Source: Ferrimicrobium acidiphilum DSM 19497 (GTDB taxonomy: Bacteria; Actinomycetota; Acidimicrobiia; Acidimicrobiales; Acidimicrobiaceae). From it: a DNA stretch of 64,000 bases. The DNA lies in the NCBI RefSeq assembly GCF_000949255.1, contig NZ_JXUW01000007.1, positions 1 through 64,000 of the forward strand, given 5' to 3'. Positions 17,322 to 27,239 of this stretch are shown here, piece after piece; position 1 is the stretch's first letter, and each line of letters opens with the position of its first letter. Under the pieces are notes generated by a model. The model ran no database searches. It was given only the letters and a program-made list of their open reading frames with translations, and was not told the DNA's origin. Position numbers and translations under genes: made by a program.

Positions 17322-18374
17322 ATGGAGTATCGCAATCTTGGTCATACCGGTATCTACGTCAGCGAGCTTTGCCTTGGCGCGATGATGTTTGGCGCATGGG
17401 GAGAACCTGATCACGATGTGTCTGCAGGGATCATTCATCGTGCATTGGATGCCGGGATCAATTTTGTCGATACAGCTGATGTCTACTCCCAGGGAGAGTC
17501 CGAGATTATTGTTGGGAAAGCTCTTGTAGGACGACGCGATGATGTGGTGTTGGCTACGAAGTTCCATGGTCCGATGGACGTCGCCATGGGGGCACCGGGC
17601 GGCGATCCGAACAGGCGGGGGAACTCGCGCCGTTGGGTGGTGCAGGAGGTCGAGAATAGTCTGCGCCGACTGCAGACTGATTGGATCGACCTGTATCAGG
17701 TGCACCGTCCGGACGCGGACACCGACGACGAGGAGACACTCTCAGCTCTTACCGATCTCCAGCGCCAGGGCAAGATCCGCGCCTTTGGATCCTCGACGTT
17801 TCCAGCGTCCAGGATGGTTGAGGATCAGTGGATCGCTGAGCGGCGGGGCCTTGGCAGGTTCGTGACCGAGCAGCCTCCATACTCTCTGCTCGATCGCGGT
17901 ATCGAGCGCGAGGTGCTTCCGGTCGCGGAAAAGTACCATCTTGGTGTCCTTTCCTGGAGTCCGCTTGCCGGAGGATGGCTTTCGGGTCGAATTCGTCGCG
18001 ATCAGGGTGCACCACAAACTAGGAGAGCACAGATGATGCCGGCGCGCTTTGATCTGTCCGCGCCTGCGAACCAAGCCAAACTCGACGCCGTCGAACGCTT
18101 TGCGAGCCTTGCAGACGAGGCCGGTATCTCGCTGGTCCATCTCGCCCTTGCTTTTGTGCTCCAGCATCCGGGAGTTACGACTCCGATAATCGGGCCAAGG
18201 ACAATGGAGCAACTGGAAAGCCAGTTAGGTGCCGTGGATGTTCGGCTGACTACCGATCTGCTAGACCGGATCGACGAGATCGTAGCTCCGGGTCAAACGA
18301 TTGGGGATGATGGTAATGCCTACGTTACCGAGGCACTCTCAAATCCGTGGTTGCGACGGCGTCGAACCGCTTGA
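17322..18374 (+). CDS. Aldo/keto reductase
   Basis: A 350-residue NADP(H)-dependent (beta/alpha)8 oxidoreductase. The catalytic tetrad is visible: D50 and Y55 in FVDTADVYSQGESE, K80 in LATKFHG and H128 in YQVHRPD. GPRTMEQLESQLGA near residue 285 is the cofactor-binding loop. It resembles the YajO/potassium-channel-beta-like branch that reduces aldehydes and ketones of varied origin; the substrate is not readable. There is no ribosome binding site; the -10 box and inverted repeat immediately upstream suggest a leaderless, operator-controlled gene. Confidence 0.88.
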   Translation: MEYRNLGHTGIYVSELCLGAMMFGAWGEPDHDVSAGIIHRALDAGINFVDTADVYSQGESEIIVGKALVGRRDDVVLATKFHGPMDVAMGAPGGDPNRRGNSRRWVVQEVENSLRRLQTDWIDLYQVHRPDADTDDEETLSALTDLQRQGKIRAFGSSTFPASRMVEDQWIAERRGLGRFVTEQPPYSLLDRGIEREVLPVAEKYHLGVLSWSPLAGGWLSGRIRRDQGAPQTRRAQMMPARFDLSAPANQAKLDAVERFASLADEAGISLVHLALAFVLQHPGVTTPIIGPRTMEQLESQLGAVDVRLTTDLLDRIDEIVAPGQTIGDDGNAYVTEALSNPWLRRRRTA

Positions 18375-19233
18375 GTTCGGGTTTACCCAAGGTTCTCGTA
18401 CCTAAATAGCGATAGTCGTTTGCTGCTGGCTAGCTTGAGGTGAACAGCCTTTGTGCGCGGATGGAGTTTTAGCTGATCTCGAAGTCAGATCAGGTGGTGC
18501 AAAGCGATTCATCTTGCGCGCCGTTGCTCCCGTAATGGGAGGAGGCGAAGATTCCACCATGAAAATCCGTGAGCGGCTGCTTGGAATCTGAATTTGGTCT
18601 AGTTGATCCCAGGGCGATGCTCGCCCGCAAGCTATCAGATGCAGATGCCAACTCCGACTGTGATATGACCCATCAACTAGAGACGGTGCCGACGCACCTA
18701 AGTTGTATGTGCATACTCCACTTCAAGCCAGCTTGACGTCTCCTTCGATGGGTGAGCAGTTTCGAGATCAGCTTCCGCGCGCTTTCTGGGTCACTTGCAA
18801 GCATTTTTGTATAGCTGACTCGATCATCGAAGAAGGTTCGGTAAGTGTCACTGGCGAACCGAGGGTTCAACAGATTTTGGCTAGTAGAACAGGGCTTGTC
18901 TGGACTGTGGAGAAAGACGACAATGCCATGGCTGAGGGGTTTCTTCCTTAGTTGGAGCGGTTCATAAAGAGGTTTGTTCACCAGGTGGCGGTTTGTGTTG
19001 ACACAGACCCGGGCTTACAGCTTCTTTTACGTTTCGACTTGTGAACTCCTAAGACAGAGTCCATACCTTGATGCTTGAAGGTGATGTAGTTGATGATGAC
19101 AAGCATTTTCGAGACTGACAAGCTTTCTAAGAGTCGTAGGTCTCATCAGGCATCTTGCCTTGCCCTGGTTGAAGATCTACTAATTAGCCAGTCTTACGGG
19201 GATGCACAACTAGAGATGGAGGTATGAATAGCC
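18375..19233. other. Gene-poor stretch of about 860 bp
   Basis: No protein or RNA gene is supported. Short frames exist on both strands (for example 18673-18981 minus) but show no family features and no ribosome binding site. A TTGACA occurs at 18998, without a matching -10. Confidence 0.35.
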
Positions 19234-20400
19234 ATGGCCCGAAGGTCTTCACTTAGGAGGCTCGCCACTGTAGGCGTTGTGGCGGCGTTAGCAGTAGCGT
19301 ACTGGGGGGTGCAGGGCTCCCCAACGTTCTCGTCGCAGACGAGTCGCCCACATACTTTTGCCACATCACAGAAAAGTGCCGAGTCGACAAGTTCTACAAA
19401 CCCAGTTGTAAACCTGACACAACCTTACAATCAGTCCTCTCAAGCAACGCCAACCTCGTCTGTGGGAGGTGTTGCACCACTGGAAATCCAGGCTCCTAGG
19501 AGTCTCGGAGTGATAGAGGGAACTCAGGTGCAACTGCAGCTCTCGGCGACGGGCGGTGATGGCCCGCTACAGTGGTCGATCAGCAGCAACCCTAGCTGGC
19601 TCCAGATCACCCCTAGTGGTTTGCTATACGGCATTCCCACATCCCCTGGTAATGGCCAAGCCACCATCACCGTCACCGACGCGGCTGGGAGGTCGAGTCA
19701 GGTAACCTTGCCAGTCTCGGTTGATGTGCCTTCAGGAAACTGGTCAGGATATGTAGATTACTCACCCAATGGCATACCCTTTACGCAGGCGAGCGCCCAA
19801 TTTGTGGTGCCAACTCTCTCCTCCTCGCTCCCGCAGTCCTGTGCGAGTGCCGTGTCTGGTGGCATGAGTCTCTCATGTTCGCTTGCAGAGTGGGTCGGTA
19901 TCGGTGGAACCTCTGGCAACAATACCCTCATTCAGGCTGGCGTCTATGAGATCCCTGATCTTGCGACTGGATCCGTGAAGATAGTCCCATGGGTGGAGAA
20001 TCTACCATCCCCGTCACAGCCCGTCCCGAACATGAGCGTCGCGCCAGGGAACGATATGAAGGTAAGTGTCGATCAAGTGACTGGGACGGAGTGGAAGGTG
20101 ACCGTCGAGGATCTCACCACTGGTCAATCGGTGAGTGGTGTAGGTAACTACTACGGGTCCGGCGACAGCGCTGATTTCATAGTTGAGGCGCCGACGACGG
20201 CTGCAGGTCAAACCGCTCCAACTCCGTTCTCGAGCCCGATCAAGTTCTTCAATGTCAAGGTGTCGAGCTCGGCCCAGAGCGCTGGTCAGGTGATGCTGCC
20301 CACCGCCATGGTCCAGTCGGGGAACGTGGCTACCTATCCAGGACAGTTCCATAGCTCCTACGGTGGATTCAAGGTCTACTACGACGACCAACAGAGCTGA
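19234..20400 (+). CDS. Secreted G1 glutamic peptidase (eqolisin) with Ig-like domain
   Basis: This 388-residue protein starts with a basic N-terminus and a hydrophobic helix (signal peptide or anchor), a Ser/Thr-rich linker, an Ig-like domain (about 90-165; LGVIEGTQVQLQLSATGGDG, GLLYGIPTSPG) and a peptidase G1 domain. In the latter, NWSGYV, EWVGIGG, TLIQAG with Q234 and ADFIVEAPT with E318 match the eqolisin layout; the Gln/Glu pair forms the catalytic dyad. Eqolisins cut proteins at acid pH, which suits an acidophile. GGAGG lies 11 bp before the ATG. A perfect hairpin follows the gene. Confidence in the family is good; its proteolytic activity is inferred. Confidence 0.82.
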   Translation: MARRSSLRRLATVGVVAALAVAYWGVQGSPTFSSQTSRPHTFATSQKSAESTSSTNPVVNLTQPYNQSSQATPTSSVGGVAPLEIQAPRSLGVIEGTQVQLQLSATGGDGPLQWSISSNPSWLQITPSGLLYGIPTSPGNGQATITVTDAAGRSSQVTLPVSVDVPSGNWSGYVDYSPNGIPFTQASAQFVVPTLSSSLPQSCASAVSGGMSLSCSLAEWVGIGGTSGNNTLIQAGVYEIPDLATGSVKIVPWVENLPSPSQPVPNMSVAPGNDMKVSVDQVTGTEWKVTVEDLTTGQSVSGVGNYYGSGDSADFIVEAPTTAAGQTAPTPFSSPIKFFNVKVSSSAQSAGQVMLPTAMVQSGNVATYPGQFHSSYGGFKVYYDDQQS

Positions 20401-20440
20401 TCCTCTAGATCACATAGATGGGCTCCTTAAGCTCTGTCAA

Positions 20441-20480
20441 CTTCGGAGGTGATCCCCAAACTGTGCAATCACCTCCGAAG
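20441..20480 (+). terminator. 13-bp perfect hairpin after the G1 peptidase
   Basis: CTTCGGAGGTGAT (20441-20453) and ATCACCTCCGAAG (20468-20480) pair perfectly around a 14-nt loop, 41 bp past the stop. There is no T-run, so it may act as a stabilising or bidirectional terminator. Confidence 0.6.
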
Positions 20481-20957
20481 CCGCACGTAAAACGGGGCAC
20501 GACGCCGGTTGACTGCATCGGGTCTACCTACATAGCTTTGTACGACCGGAGATATGATCGCTTCAGTTGGCTGAGTAAGAGATTTAAGCGAGCTTCCGTC
20601 TCTTGGCATTGAGTTATTGGCGTGGGTAAAGCCAGTTTTTCGATCTAGACATCCGCTCGCCTAACGTGGTGAGTTTTTGACCGTGGCCATCGAAGTAGTG
20701 GGTATTGCTTGCGTTGTCACTACATCTCACTCAACGAGACAGCGTTATGACGCGTTCCCGTCATCCATCCATCTGCTCGCAAGGATGAGGTTGTTCCAGT
20801 AGGCCGATCCTGCGATCGCTGCCTGAGCATGTTGTGCTCGTCGCGTCGTTGAAGCCACTTAGGTCGCGAACTCGATGTCAGACTCGCTCATCTATTTGTG
20901 ACTTCTCGACCTGGTGTATGGCTGTAGCAGTCGTTGTAACATACATGAACCTTGCGA
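20481..20957. other. Intergenic stretch, no gene seen
   Basis: About 480 bp between two converging genes without supported coding sequence or repeats. Confidence 0.35.
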
Positions 20958-22370
20958 TCAGGTTGTTCGATCGAGGGTAATAGGAAGGTCTGGCCACTCG
21001 CGTGGGTCAGGTGCGGGGGTAAACTCACCGGTGTTTGGGTCGATGGCATAGGTCCAGCTGGGACCTTCGTTGGCTATCTTGGTGAGCGAATTGACCAGGT
21101 AGTCGAGGTCGTCGCGCGTCGTGGAGACTCCGATACTCATGCGCACGGCTCCTGGGAGCCTAGGCCGATTGCCGGTCTTGATCTCTTCACGGAGGGAGGT
21201 CGCTTGCTCATCACTGACGTTGAGTAACTCAAGGATTAGTGGGTGAGCGCAGAAACATCCATGCCGCACGCCAATCCCAAACTCGGCGCTCAGGATAGCT
21301 GCGAGATGGCTGTGATCGTAGGCAGCAAGATTGAAGGGTACGACTCCGATTCGCGCCGCCTCCGGTTCCCAAAGTCGATAGAGCTCTATACCTGGTACAT
21401 CTGCGAGCCTCCTGCGGGCATAGTCGGCGAGCGCGATCTCCTCCTCTGCGAGTTCATCCATTCCATAGGCGGCGAGGGTCTCGCAAGCGGCTGCCATCGC
21501 AACCGCACCAATGACGTTGGGCGACCCTGCTTCGTGTCGTGATGCCCCTCTAGACCAGAGAACCTCAGTTGGGGTCACGAAGTCGACCGCGCCGCCACCA
21601 CGCAAGTAGGCCTCGGCGCTGTCAAGCCAATCGGCTCTACCCAGGAGCACACCAGCCCCGTAGGGTGCGTAGAGTTTGTGTCCTGAGGCTGCTAGATAAT
21701 CGACATCGAGGGCAGTCATATCGATCGCCAGATGGGGCGCCATCTGTGCGGCGTCCACGACGATCCTAGCGCCATACTGGTGTGCTACCGTGGCGAGCTC
21801 GGCTATCGGCCAGATCTCACCGGTGACATTCGATGCACCGGTGACCGCCACCAGGGTGGTGTCCGGTTGTCCGCGAAGATAGTCGGAGAGCTGTTCGACT
21901 GCCTGACTCGCGCTCTTGGGCATGGTGAGGTAGTGGACGCTTCCCTTGGAACGCTGCCATGGCAGCAGGGTTGTATGATGCTCGGAGGTGAAGGCGACGA
22001 CCTTTGCTCCTACTGGGAGGCAACTCGCCAGCAGGTTCATGGAGTCGGTAGTGTTGCGGGTAATGACGATCGTATCGGTGGGGAGTGCGCCAAAGAACGC
22101 TCGAAGTGTCTCTCGTGCACCCTCGTAAGCGCTAGTGGAGATCTGCGACTTGATGCCTGCCCCACGATGCACGCTGCTGTAGTAGGGGAGGAACTCGTCT
22201 AGTTTGGCTGCGACCTCAACCAATGCTGGTGTACTGGCGGCAAAGTCGAGATTGATGTAGCGCCGCTGCCCTCCTTGGACGAGTGGAACCTGGATATCAT
22301 CACCGACCAACTCAAGGTGTGGTCTGTTTTGAGTTTGTGTGGCGTCATGGGAGGTGGATGCGGTTTTCAT
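20958..22370 (-). CDS. Class V aminotransferase (cysteine desulfurase-like)
   Basis: A 470-residue PLP enzyme of fold type I. The substrate- and PLP-binding blocks are present: TRNTTDSMNLLAS, VVDAAQMAPHLAID (Asp and Gln contacting PLP) and AASGHKLYAPYGAG with the Schiff-base lysine in HKLY. GVRHGCFCAHPL supplies cysteines near the place used by SufS-type desulfurases, so it may be a desulfurase or selenocysteine lyase, but no suf or isc genes adjoin it. Its start overlaps the GntR regulator stop (ATGA), so the two are one operon and the regulator probably controls this enzyme. Confidence 0.82.
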   Translation of the reverse strand: MKTASTSHDATQTQNRPHLELVGDDIQVPLVQGGQRRYINLDFAASTPALVEVAAKLDEFLPYYSSVHRGAGIKSQISTSAYEGARETLRAFFGALPTDTIVITRNTTDSMNLLASCLPVGAKVVAFTSEHHTTLLPWQRSKGSVHYLTMPKSASQAVEQLSDYLRGQPDTTLVAVTGASNVTGEIWPIAELATVAHQYGARIVVDAAQMAPHLAIDMTALDVDYLAASGHKLYAPYGAGVLLGRADWLDSAEAYLRGGGAVDFVTPTEVLWSRGASRHEAGSPNVIGAVAMAAACETLAAYGMDELAEEEIALADYARRRLADVPGIELYRLWEPEAARIGVVPFNLAAYDHSHLAAILSAEFGIGVRHGCFCAHPLILELLNVSDEQATSLREEIKTGNRPRLPGAVRMSIGVSTTRDDLDYLVNSLTKIANEGPSWTYAIDPNTGEFTPAPDPREWPDLPITLDRTT

Positions 22371-23086
22371 AGCTCCATCGCTTGATGCAGATTGACGGTA
22401 AGAAGTTCGCTATCGAAGGCACCAGTGAGGAATGCTTGGGTAACCATCTCTTGGGCGTCGTCGAGCTGGGAGTTTATCTCCTGCACCGCAGTAGATGCTT
22501 TACCTGCCTCTAGAGCAGCGATTAAGGAGCGATGCTCGTGCACGATCGCCTCGGCACGATTACTGTGCTGCAGACCAAGATAGAGAAGGCGTTCCATCTC
22601 GTCTAGAAGTGGGACTAGAAGATCGACGAGTCGAGGATTACCCGAGGCTTGAGCTACCGTTAGGTGGAACTCTCTGTTGGCCTGGAGAAAGAGTTGAATA
22701 CTATCTGGGTCTGTTGGGTCATAGGTGGTCGAGCAGATCTCATCGAGTCGACGGAGCTGCTCGCCGTCGACCCGGCCAGAGGCGATTCGGGTCGTCTCGG
22801 ACTCGATAAGCCTCCGGACATCAAAGAGATGTCGGACGTCGCCCATCGCGATCGGGGCTACCGCATAGCGGCGGGCGGCGAGGAGTACGATGAGTCGGCC
22901 GTGGCGTAATCGAGCGAGAGCCTCTCGGACCGGCGTCCTGCTCGACCCTACGAGCTCGGAGGCTTGTCGTTCGGTGAACTCAGCGCCTGGGGCTAACTCA
23001 CCGCAGAGGATCATGCGTTTGAGAACGCGATAAGCATCGTCGGTACGTGATCCTCGAGCAGGAGATGTTGGTATACCAATGACCAT
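22367..23086 (-). CDS. GntR/FadR-family transcriptional regulator
   Basis: A 239-residue regulator with a GntR winged helix (DAYRVLKRMILCGELAPGAE, then SELVGSSRTPVREALARL) and an all-helical FCD ligand-binding domain with the metal-binding pattern (D/E.., NREFHLTVAQASGN, HEHRSLIAALEAG). FCD regulators bind small carboxylates. I start it at ATG 23086, which follows a TATATT box by 7 nt with no ribosome binding site; a TTG at 23095 is in frame but would fall before the predicted transcript. GTATAC palindromes on both sides of the start suggest autorepression. It is coupled to the class V aminotransferase. Confidence 0.85.
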   Translation of the reverse strand: MVIGIPTSPARGSRTDDAYRVLKRMILCGELAPGAEFTERQASELVGSSRTPVREALARLRHGRLIVLLAARRYAVAPIAMGDVRHLFDVRRLIESETTRIASGRVDGEQLRRLDEICSTTYDPTDPDSIQLFLQANREFHLTVAQASGNPRLVDLLVPLLDEMERLLYLGLQHSNRAEAIVHEHRSLIAALEAGKASTAVQEINSQLDDAQEMVTQAFLTGAFDSELLTVNLHQAMEL

Positions 23087-23113
23087 AGTGATCAATATAC
23101 TAACTGGTATACA
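23068..23113 (-). promoter_or_regulatory. Promoter and paired GTATAC operators of the GntR operon
   Basis: TTGGTATACCAA (23068-23079) is a perfect palindrome just inside the gntR coding region, and TGGTATACA (23105-23113) lies upstream; their centres are about 36 bp apart. A TATATT box (minus strand, ending 7 nt before ATG 23086) sits between them. The T.GTATAC.A core is typical for FCD-type GntR sites. Confidence 0.65.
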
Positions 23114-23496
23114 TTCAACGTTGCTGTCATTCCTGTCGATGCTCGACCGGGATCGGGCGACTCGCGACTGCCCATCGAAGCTCGCTCATCTCGCGGTGCG
23201 CGAATCTCAACTACTCGGACGGCGGCGAGTGGCGGCACACTTTTGGAGTGGGCGAAGCCAAGGAGGTTGTCGGTCTGCTTTTTGAGTTGCGATCGCCGAT
23301 GCCACTCGATCTTGTAGCACCCCTCCCTGTGGCAGTGTTCCAGTAGAGCGCTGTTCAATCAGAATCAGAAACGCTCTACTCTAGTGCGGCCGATAGAGTG
23401 GTGTGAGAGATGAACTAGAGCACCTCAAGGTGGGTTGCTGTTTTGCAGCAGCTTGAGATGTCTCCTCACCGCGAGAGATATGCCAGGGAGTTGACG
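23114..23496. other. Intergenic stretch before the SNF2 gene
   Basis: No gene is supported. A longer start for the helicase at 23443 is in frame, but the ribosome binding site favours 23497. Confidence 0.35.
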
Positions 23497-26400
23497 ATGA
23501 ACGGATTGAACTTCACCCTCGAGGACGCGGTTAGCTACTTTGGCGATCGCGAGATTCAAAAGGGCCGAGGTTATCTGAATAAGGTCAAGTTGGAATCCGT
23601 CTCTGAGGACGCCATCGTAGCCCGAGTACAGGGCACCGTTCCTAAGCCTTACCGGACCGTGATTCACTTTGCTAGCAATCGCGTACTGTCGATTTGCAGC
23701 TGTCCCGTGTCTACTCGATGTAAGCATGGTGCCGCTGCCATGCTCGTCGCGATGAAGGCTCCTAAATCCAAGGTTGGAACCGAGGTTCGTGCGGGTGCAC
23801 AAGAGTGGTTGGCGGAGCTGCGACGCGCTGTAGCACCAGCGCCGGTCGATAGGGAAGTTAGTCCGACTGTAGTAGTTCTCTGGGAGATCTTGCCTGCAGA
23901 GGGCTGGTTGCCGCCCCGGCTGGTCTGTTTCAAGACCCGCCAACAGCCACAGGGGGCACCGATCGGCAAGCTTGAACCATGGAAGAGTTTTCGCAACGTG
24001 TTGAAAGCCCGCCCTACGTTTGTCACCGACGGCGACCTTGAGGCGATCAAGATGCTTTTGCTAGATTCCTCCAAAGGTGGTGACTACCAGCTCGACTATT
24101 TCAGCCTTGAGGGAGCCTACGCATTCAAGGTTTTAGAGATGCTGGCAGAGACCGGTCGTCTCATCGGCCGCCGGGATGACGGAGTTGTGCCGTTGCGTTT
24201 TGCAGAGCCCCACGAGGGCACCCTCAGATGGAGAGTACTGAGAAGTGGTGAGCAGATTCCCGTGCTCGATGTTGGTTTGGCCGAGGCATGGTGCCTGCCA
24301 ACTAGCGAAGCGATTCTTTATGTTGATGCGGTCGCTGGAGCGATTGGTCATGTGATCACCGAACAGCCCAAGGATCTGGTCGTCGCCATTTTGAAGGCTC
24401 CAGCGCTAAACCCGCTTGAAGCCAAGAGTGCGAAGGAGCTGCTTAAGGGCTCTGGTCAACCAATTGCACTCCCGAGTGAGGCTCCTACGAAGAGTTTGCC
24501 GAAGGTGAAGGTGCCGCTTGTGCCGGCACTTATCGTCTCGAGCCTGGAAGTACCGCTGCATGGTGGCACCTGGAATCTACGAACCAGCGACGGTTTCATC
24601 GATTTTGCTCGTGCTGAGTTTCGTTATGGAGACATCGTGCTTGAGGTGGATGATGAGGGCGAGCTAATCGAGACCAATGACCAGGGAACTGTCCACCTAG
24701 TCAGAGATAAGAGGGCGGAGAAAAAGGCACTACGAGAACTTGCCAAGATTGAGCTCGTGGAGTTGAGCCCGCCAGAGGTCAAGTCTCTAGGCAATCAAGT
24801 TGCTCGAGTTGCTTTTGGACACCCTAACTCGTGGCATTGGGAGAAGTTCATGAACGACACGGTTCATGAACTTGAAAGCAAGGGCTGGAAGCTCGAGATC
24901 GACCCAGAGTTTCGTTACTATCACACGACGGTTTCTAGCTGGCATGTCGATATCGAGACCAGCCAAGAGGGTTGGCTCGATCTTGAGCTTGGCATCACCG
25001 TCGACGATGAACGAATCGATCTTGGCAAACTACTCGTTGATCTGTTCGCACGGGACCCTAGGTGGCTGGCTCCTGGTGGCCTTTCGATGATCGCCGATGA
25101 CGAGATGATCTTTTTGAAGCAGCCAGGTTCTCCCAGGGTTGGAGTGGAGGCACGGCGACTGAAGCACATTGTGGGGACGTTGATCGACCTATTCTCACGA
25201 CGATCAGACGACTTGCGACTATCGGCCTTCGATGCGAGTCGAGTGAAAGAACTCATTGGCGATAGTCAATGGGATACGACCGGACTTGATAAGGTCCGGG
25301 ACCTTGCCAGCTCCCAACTGGCCGGCGACGGTCCAACGCTGGTAGAACCCCCGAGGGGACTGAAGGCTACGTTGCGCCAATATCAACTAGAGGGCTTGTC
25401 GTGGCTCCAATTTCTCAAGGAGCATGATCTTGGTGGGATCTTGGCAGATGATATGGGACTTGGCAAGACGTTGCAGACGCTCGCACACATTCTCACCGAG
25501 AAGGAGGCTGGTCGCTTGCAATCACCTGTTCTTGTGGTGCTCCCAACCAGCCTGGTTAACACGTGGCAAGATGAGGCTTCGCGCTTTACCCCTGACCTGA
25601 AGGTACTCACCCTCCACGGACCCGAACGTAAGTCTCACTTTGGAACTATAGGCGAGCATGATCTTGTCCTTACGACCTATGCGCTGGTGTGGCGTGATAT
25701 CGCAGTCCTGCAGGAACAGGTTTTTCATATGCTGGTCCTTGACGAGGCGCAGAATGTCAAGAACCCAACGGCGAAGGCCTCGGCCGCCATTCGACAACTC
25801 AAGACGATGCATCGGCTGTGTCTTAGTGGAACGCCGATCGAGAATCATCTATTGGAGTTGTGGTCGCAGTTTGATATTGTCCTACCAGGATTCCTCGGTG
25901 AACGCAACTTCTTTCGAGAGATCTGGAGCACTCCGGTCGAGGTCCATCAGGATCTAGCTCGCCTTCAGGTGCTCGCCAAACGAGTGCGCCCCTTCATTCT
26001 GAGGAGAACTAAGTCCGAGGTAGCCGCTGAGCTTCCTGCCAAAACGGTGGTCATCCAGGCGGTTGAGATGCAAAGCGCCCAGCACGATCTCTATGAGTCC
26101 GTTCGAGCTACGATGGACAAGCGGATCCGTGACGAGATCGTGAGCAAAGGTATCGAGCGAAGTCACATAGTCATACTGGATGCGTTGTTGAAGCTTCGCC
26201 AGGTGTGTTGTGATCCAAGACTGCTAAAGAGCAGCACCGCGAAGCGGACGGCAAGTTCGTCAAAGCTGTCTGCGCTTATGGAGATGATTCCCGAGCTTCT
26301 TGAGGAGGGACGTCGAATACTACTGTTCTCCCAGTTCACCGAGATGCTCGACATCATCGCAGCCGAACTGAAGAGATCCAAGATAGACTTCGTCACTCTG

Positions 26401-26778
26401 CGCGGAGACACCAGAGACCGGAAGACCCCTGTAGACAGATTTCAGAACAAGGAGGTGCCCCTCTTCCTTATTAGTTTGAAGGCCGGGGGTGTAGGACTCA
26501 ATCTCACAGCGGCAGACACGGTGATTCACTATGATCCTTGGTGGAATCCGGCAGCTGAGGACCAGGCGACCGATCGGGCGCACAGAATCGGGCAGACCAA
26601 GCCTGTCTTTGTCTACAAGCTTATCGTCGCTGGCAGTATCGAAGAGAAGATCGTCGCGCTACAGGAGCGCAAAGCGCAGTTGGCCGCCGGCGTGCTCGAT
26701 GAGGCGCAGTCGAGTTCGGTTAAGTTTGGCGAGGACGATATCGCATCGCTGTTGAGCCCGCTTCCGGCGAATCGCTAA
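23497..26778 (+). CDS. SWIM-domain SNF2/RapA-type helicase
   Basis: A large (1,093-residue) SWI2/SNF2 ATPase. The N-terminal SWIM zinc finger is C67-x-C69-x5-C75-x-H77 (CSCPVSTRCKH), followed by about 500 residues of poorly conserved linker and a bacterial SNF2-associated region, then the helicase core: ADDMGLGKTLQ with Walker A lysine 657, DEAQNVKNP at 749, LSGTPIENHL, SQFTEMLDI, RGDTRDR and RAHRIGQTKPVF. Such proteins translocate on duplex DNA to remodel protein-DNA complexes, and some are part of phage defence islands, but no defence partner is adjacent here. ATG 23497 is preceded by GGGAG at 6-bp spacing; in-frame starts at 23443 and 23458 lack one. Confidence 0.88.
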   Translation: MNGLNFTLEDAVSYFGDREIQKGRGYLNKVKLESVSEDAIVARVQGTVPKPYRTVIHFASNRVLSICSCPVSTRCKHGAAAMLVAMKAPKSKVGTEVRAGAQEWLAELRRAVAPAPVDREVSPTVVVLWEILPAEGWLPPRLVCFKTRQQPQGAPIGKLEPWKSFRNVLKARPTFVTDGDLEAIKMLLLDSSKGGDYQLDYFSLEGAYAFKVLEMLAETGRLIGRRDDGVVPLRFAEPHEGTLRWRVLRSGEQIPVLDVGLAEAWCLPTSEAILYVDAVAGAIGHVITEQPKDLVVAILKAPALNPLEAKSAKELLKGSGQPIALPSEAPTKSLPKVKVPLVPALIVSSLEVPLHGGTWNLRTSDGFIDFARAEFRYGDIVLEVDDEGELIETNDQGTVHLVRDKRAEKKALRELAKIELVELSPPEVKSLGNQVARVAFGHPNSWHWEKFMNDTVHELESKGWKLEIDPEFRYYHTTVSSWHVDIETSQEGWLDLELGITVDDERIDLGKLLVDLFARDPRWLAPGGLSMIADDEMIFLKQPGSPRVGVEARRLKHIVGTLIDLFSRRSDDLRLSAFDASRVKELIGDSQWDTTGLDKVRDLASSQLAGDGPTLVEPPRGLKATLRQYQLEGLSWLQFLKEHDLGGILADDMGLGKTLQTLAHILTEKEAGRLQSPVLVVLPTSLVNTWQDEASRFTPDLKVLTLHGPERKSHFGTIGEHDLVLTTYALVWRDIAVLQEQVFHMLVLDEAQNVKNPTAKASAAIRQLKTMHRLCLSGTPIENHLLELWSQFDIVLPGFLGERNFFREIWSTPVEVHQDLARLQVLAKRVRPFILRRTKSEVAAELPAKTVVIQAVEMQSAQHDLYESVRATMDKRIRDEIVSKGIERSHIVILDALLKLRQVCCDPRLLKSSTAKRTASSSKLSALMEMIPELLEEGRRILLFSQFTEMLDIIAAELKRSKIDFVTLRGDTRDRKTPVDRFQNKEVPLFLISLKAGGVGLNLTAADTVIHYDPWWNPAAEDQATDRAHRIGQTKPVFVYKLIVAGSIEEKIVALQERKAQLAAGVLDEAQSSSVKFGEDDIASLLSPLPANR

Positions 26779-26917
26779 GAGGATCGAATACCTGAACGAT
26801 GCGCAGTGCTGGTAAGGGGATCTACTCGTTCGGGTGGGCGTCTGAATGAGCGGACTCGCGAAAGCTATTTGCTAGATGACTAATGCTTGAGGAGTAGGTG
26901 TGCGTCGATTGGGCGGC

Positions 26918-27169
26918 TCATCCTATTAGTTCGAGCGGAACTACGATGAAGGCATCGTGATCAGAAACGGTGATCCTGAGCAGCGTATGAACTGCCTCCT
27001 CTGTGATCAGGTATTTCTGCATCTTCGGAAAGTTTTTGGCATCTCGCTCCGGGATCATGACGCCCGGGGTGCCATCCCGGCAAGGGCGCAAGACATACCT
27101 GTGGTCCTGGGCTATCGCTTCAAGTCGGAGTCGTTCGTCATTTTTCATGTCGTCAATAGTGGTGTGCAT
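26918..27169 (-). CDS. Hypothetical protein (83 aa)
   Basis: I do not recognise it. The protein is short and charged (MHTTIDDMKNDERLRLEAIA), with CRDGTPGVMIPERDAKNFPK in the middle and a hydrophobic C-terminus. No ribosome binding site is obvious. It lies between the SNF2 gene and an IS607 relic, so it could be accessory. The overall composition fits a small soluble protein; a chance frame cannot be excluded. Confidence 0.4.
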   Translation of the reverse strand: MHTTIDDMKNDERLRLEAIAQDHRYVLRPCRDGTPGVMIPERDAKNFPKMQKYLITEEAVHTLLRITVSDHDAFIVVPLELIG

Positions 27170-27239
27170 TCACCTTAGCCGATCACAATGGGCCCAGAGA
27201 GAGGTTGCAACAGTTGACGTACAGTTGTACTATAATACA

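Noticed and set aside
23497-26778. SNF2 helicase as part of a phage-defence system such as DISARM or Zorya
   Set aside because: No methyltransferase, nuclease or PLD partner is adjacent; the neighbours are a regulator operon and a small hypothetical.
27214-27236. TTGACG and TATAAT before the IS607 relic as a promoter
   Set aside because: The spacer is only 11 bp, too short for a sigma-70-type promoter; only the -10 may be meaningful.
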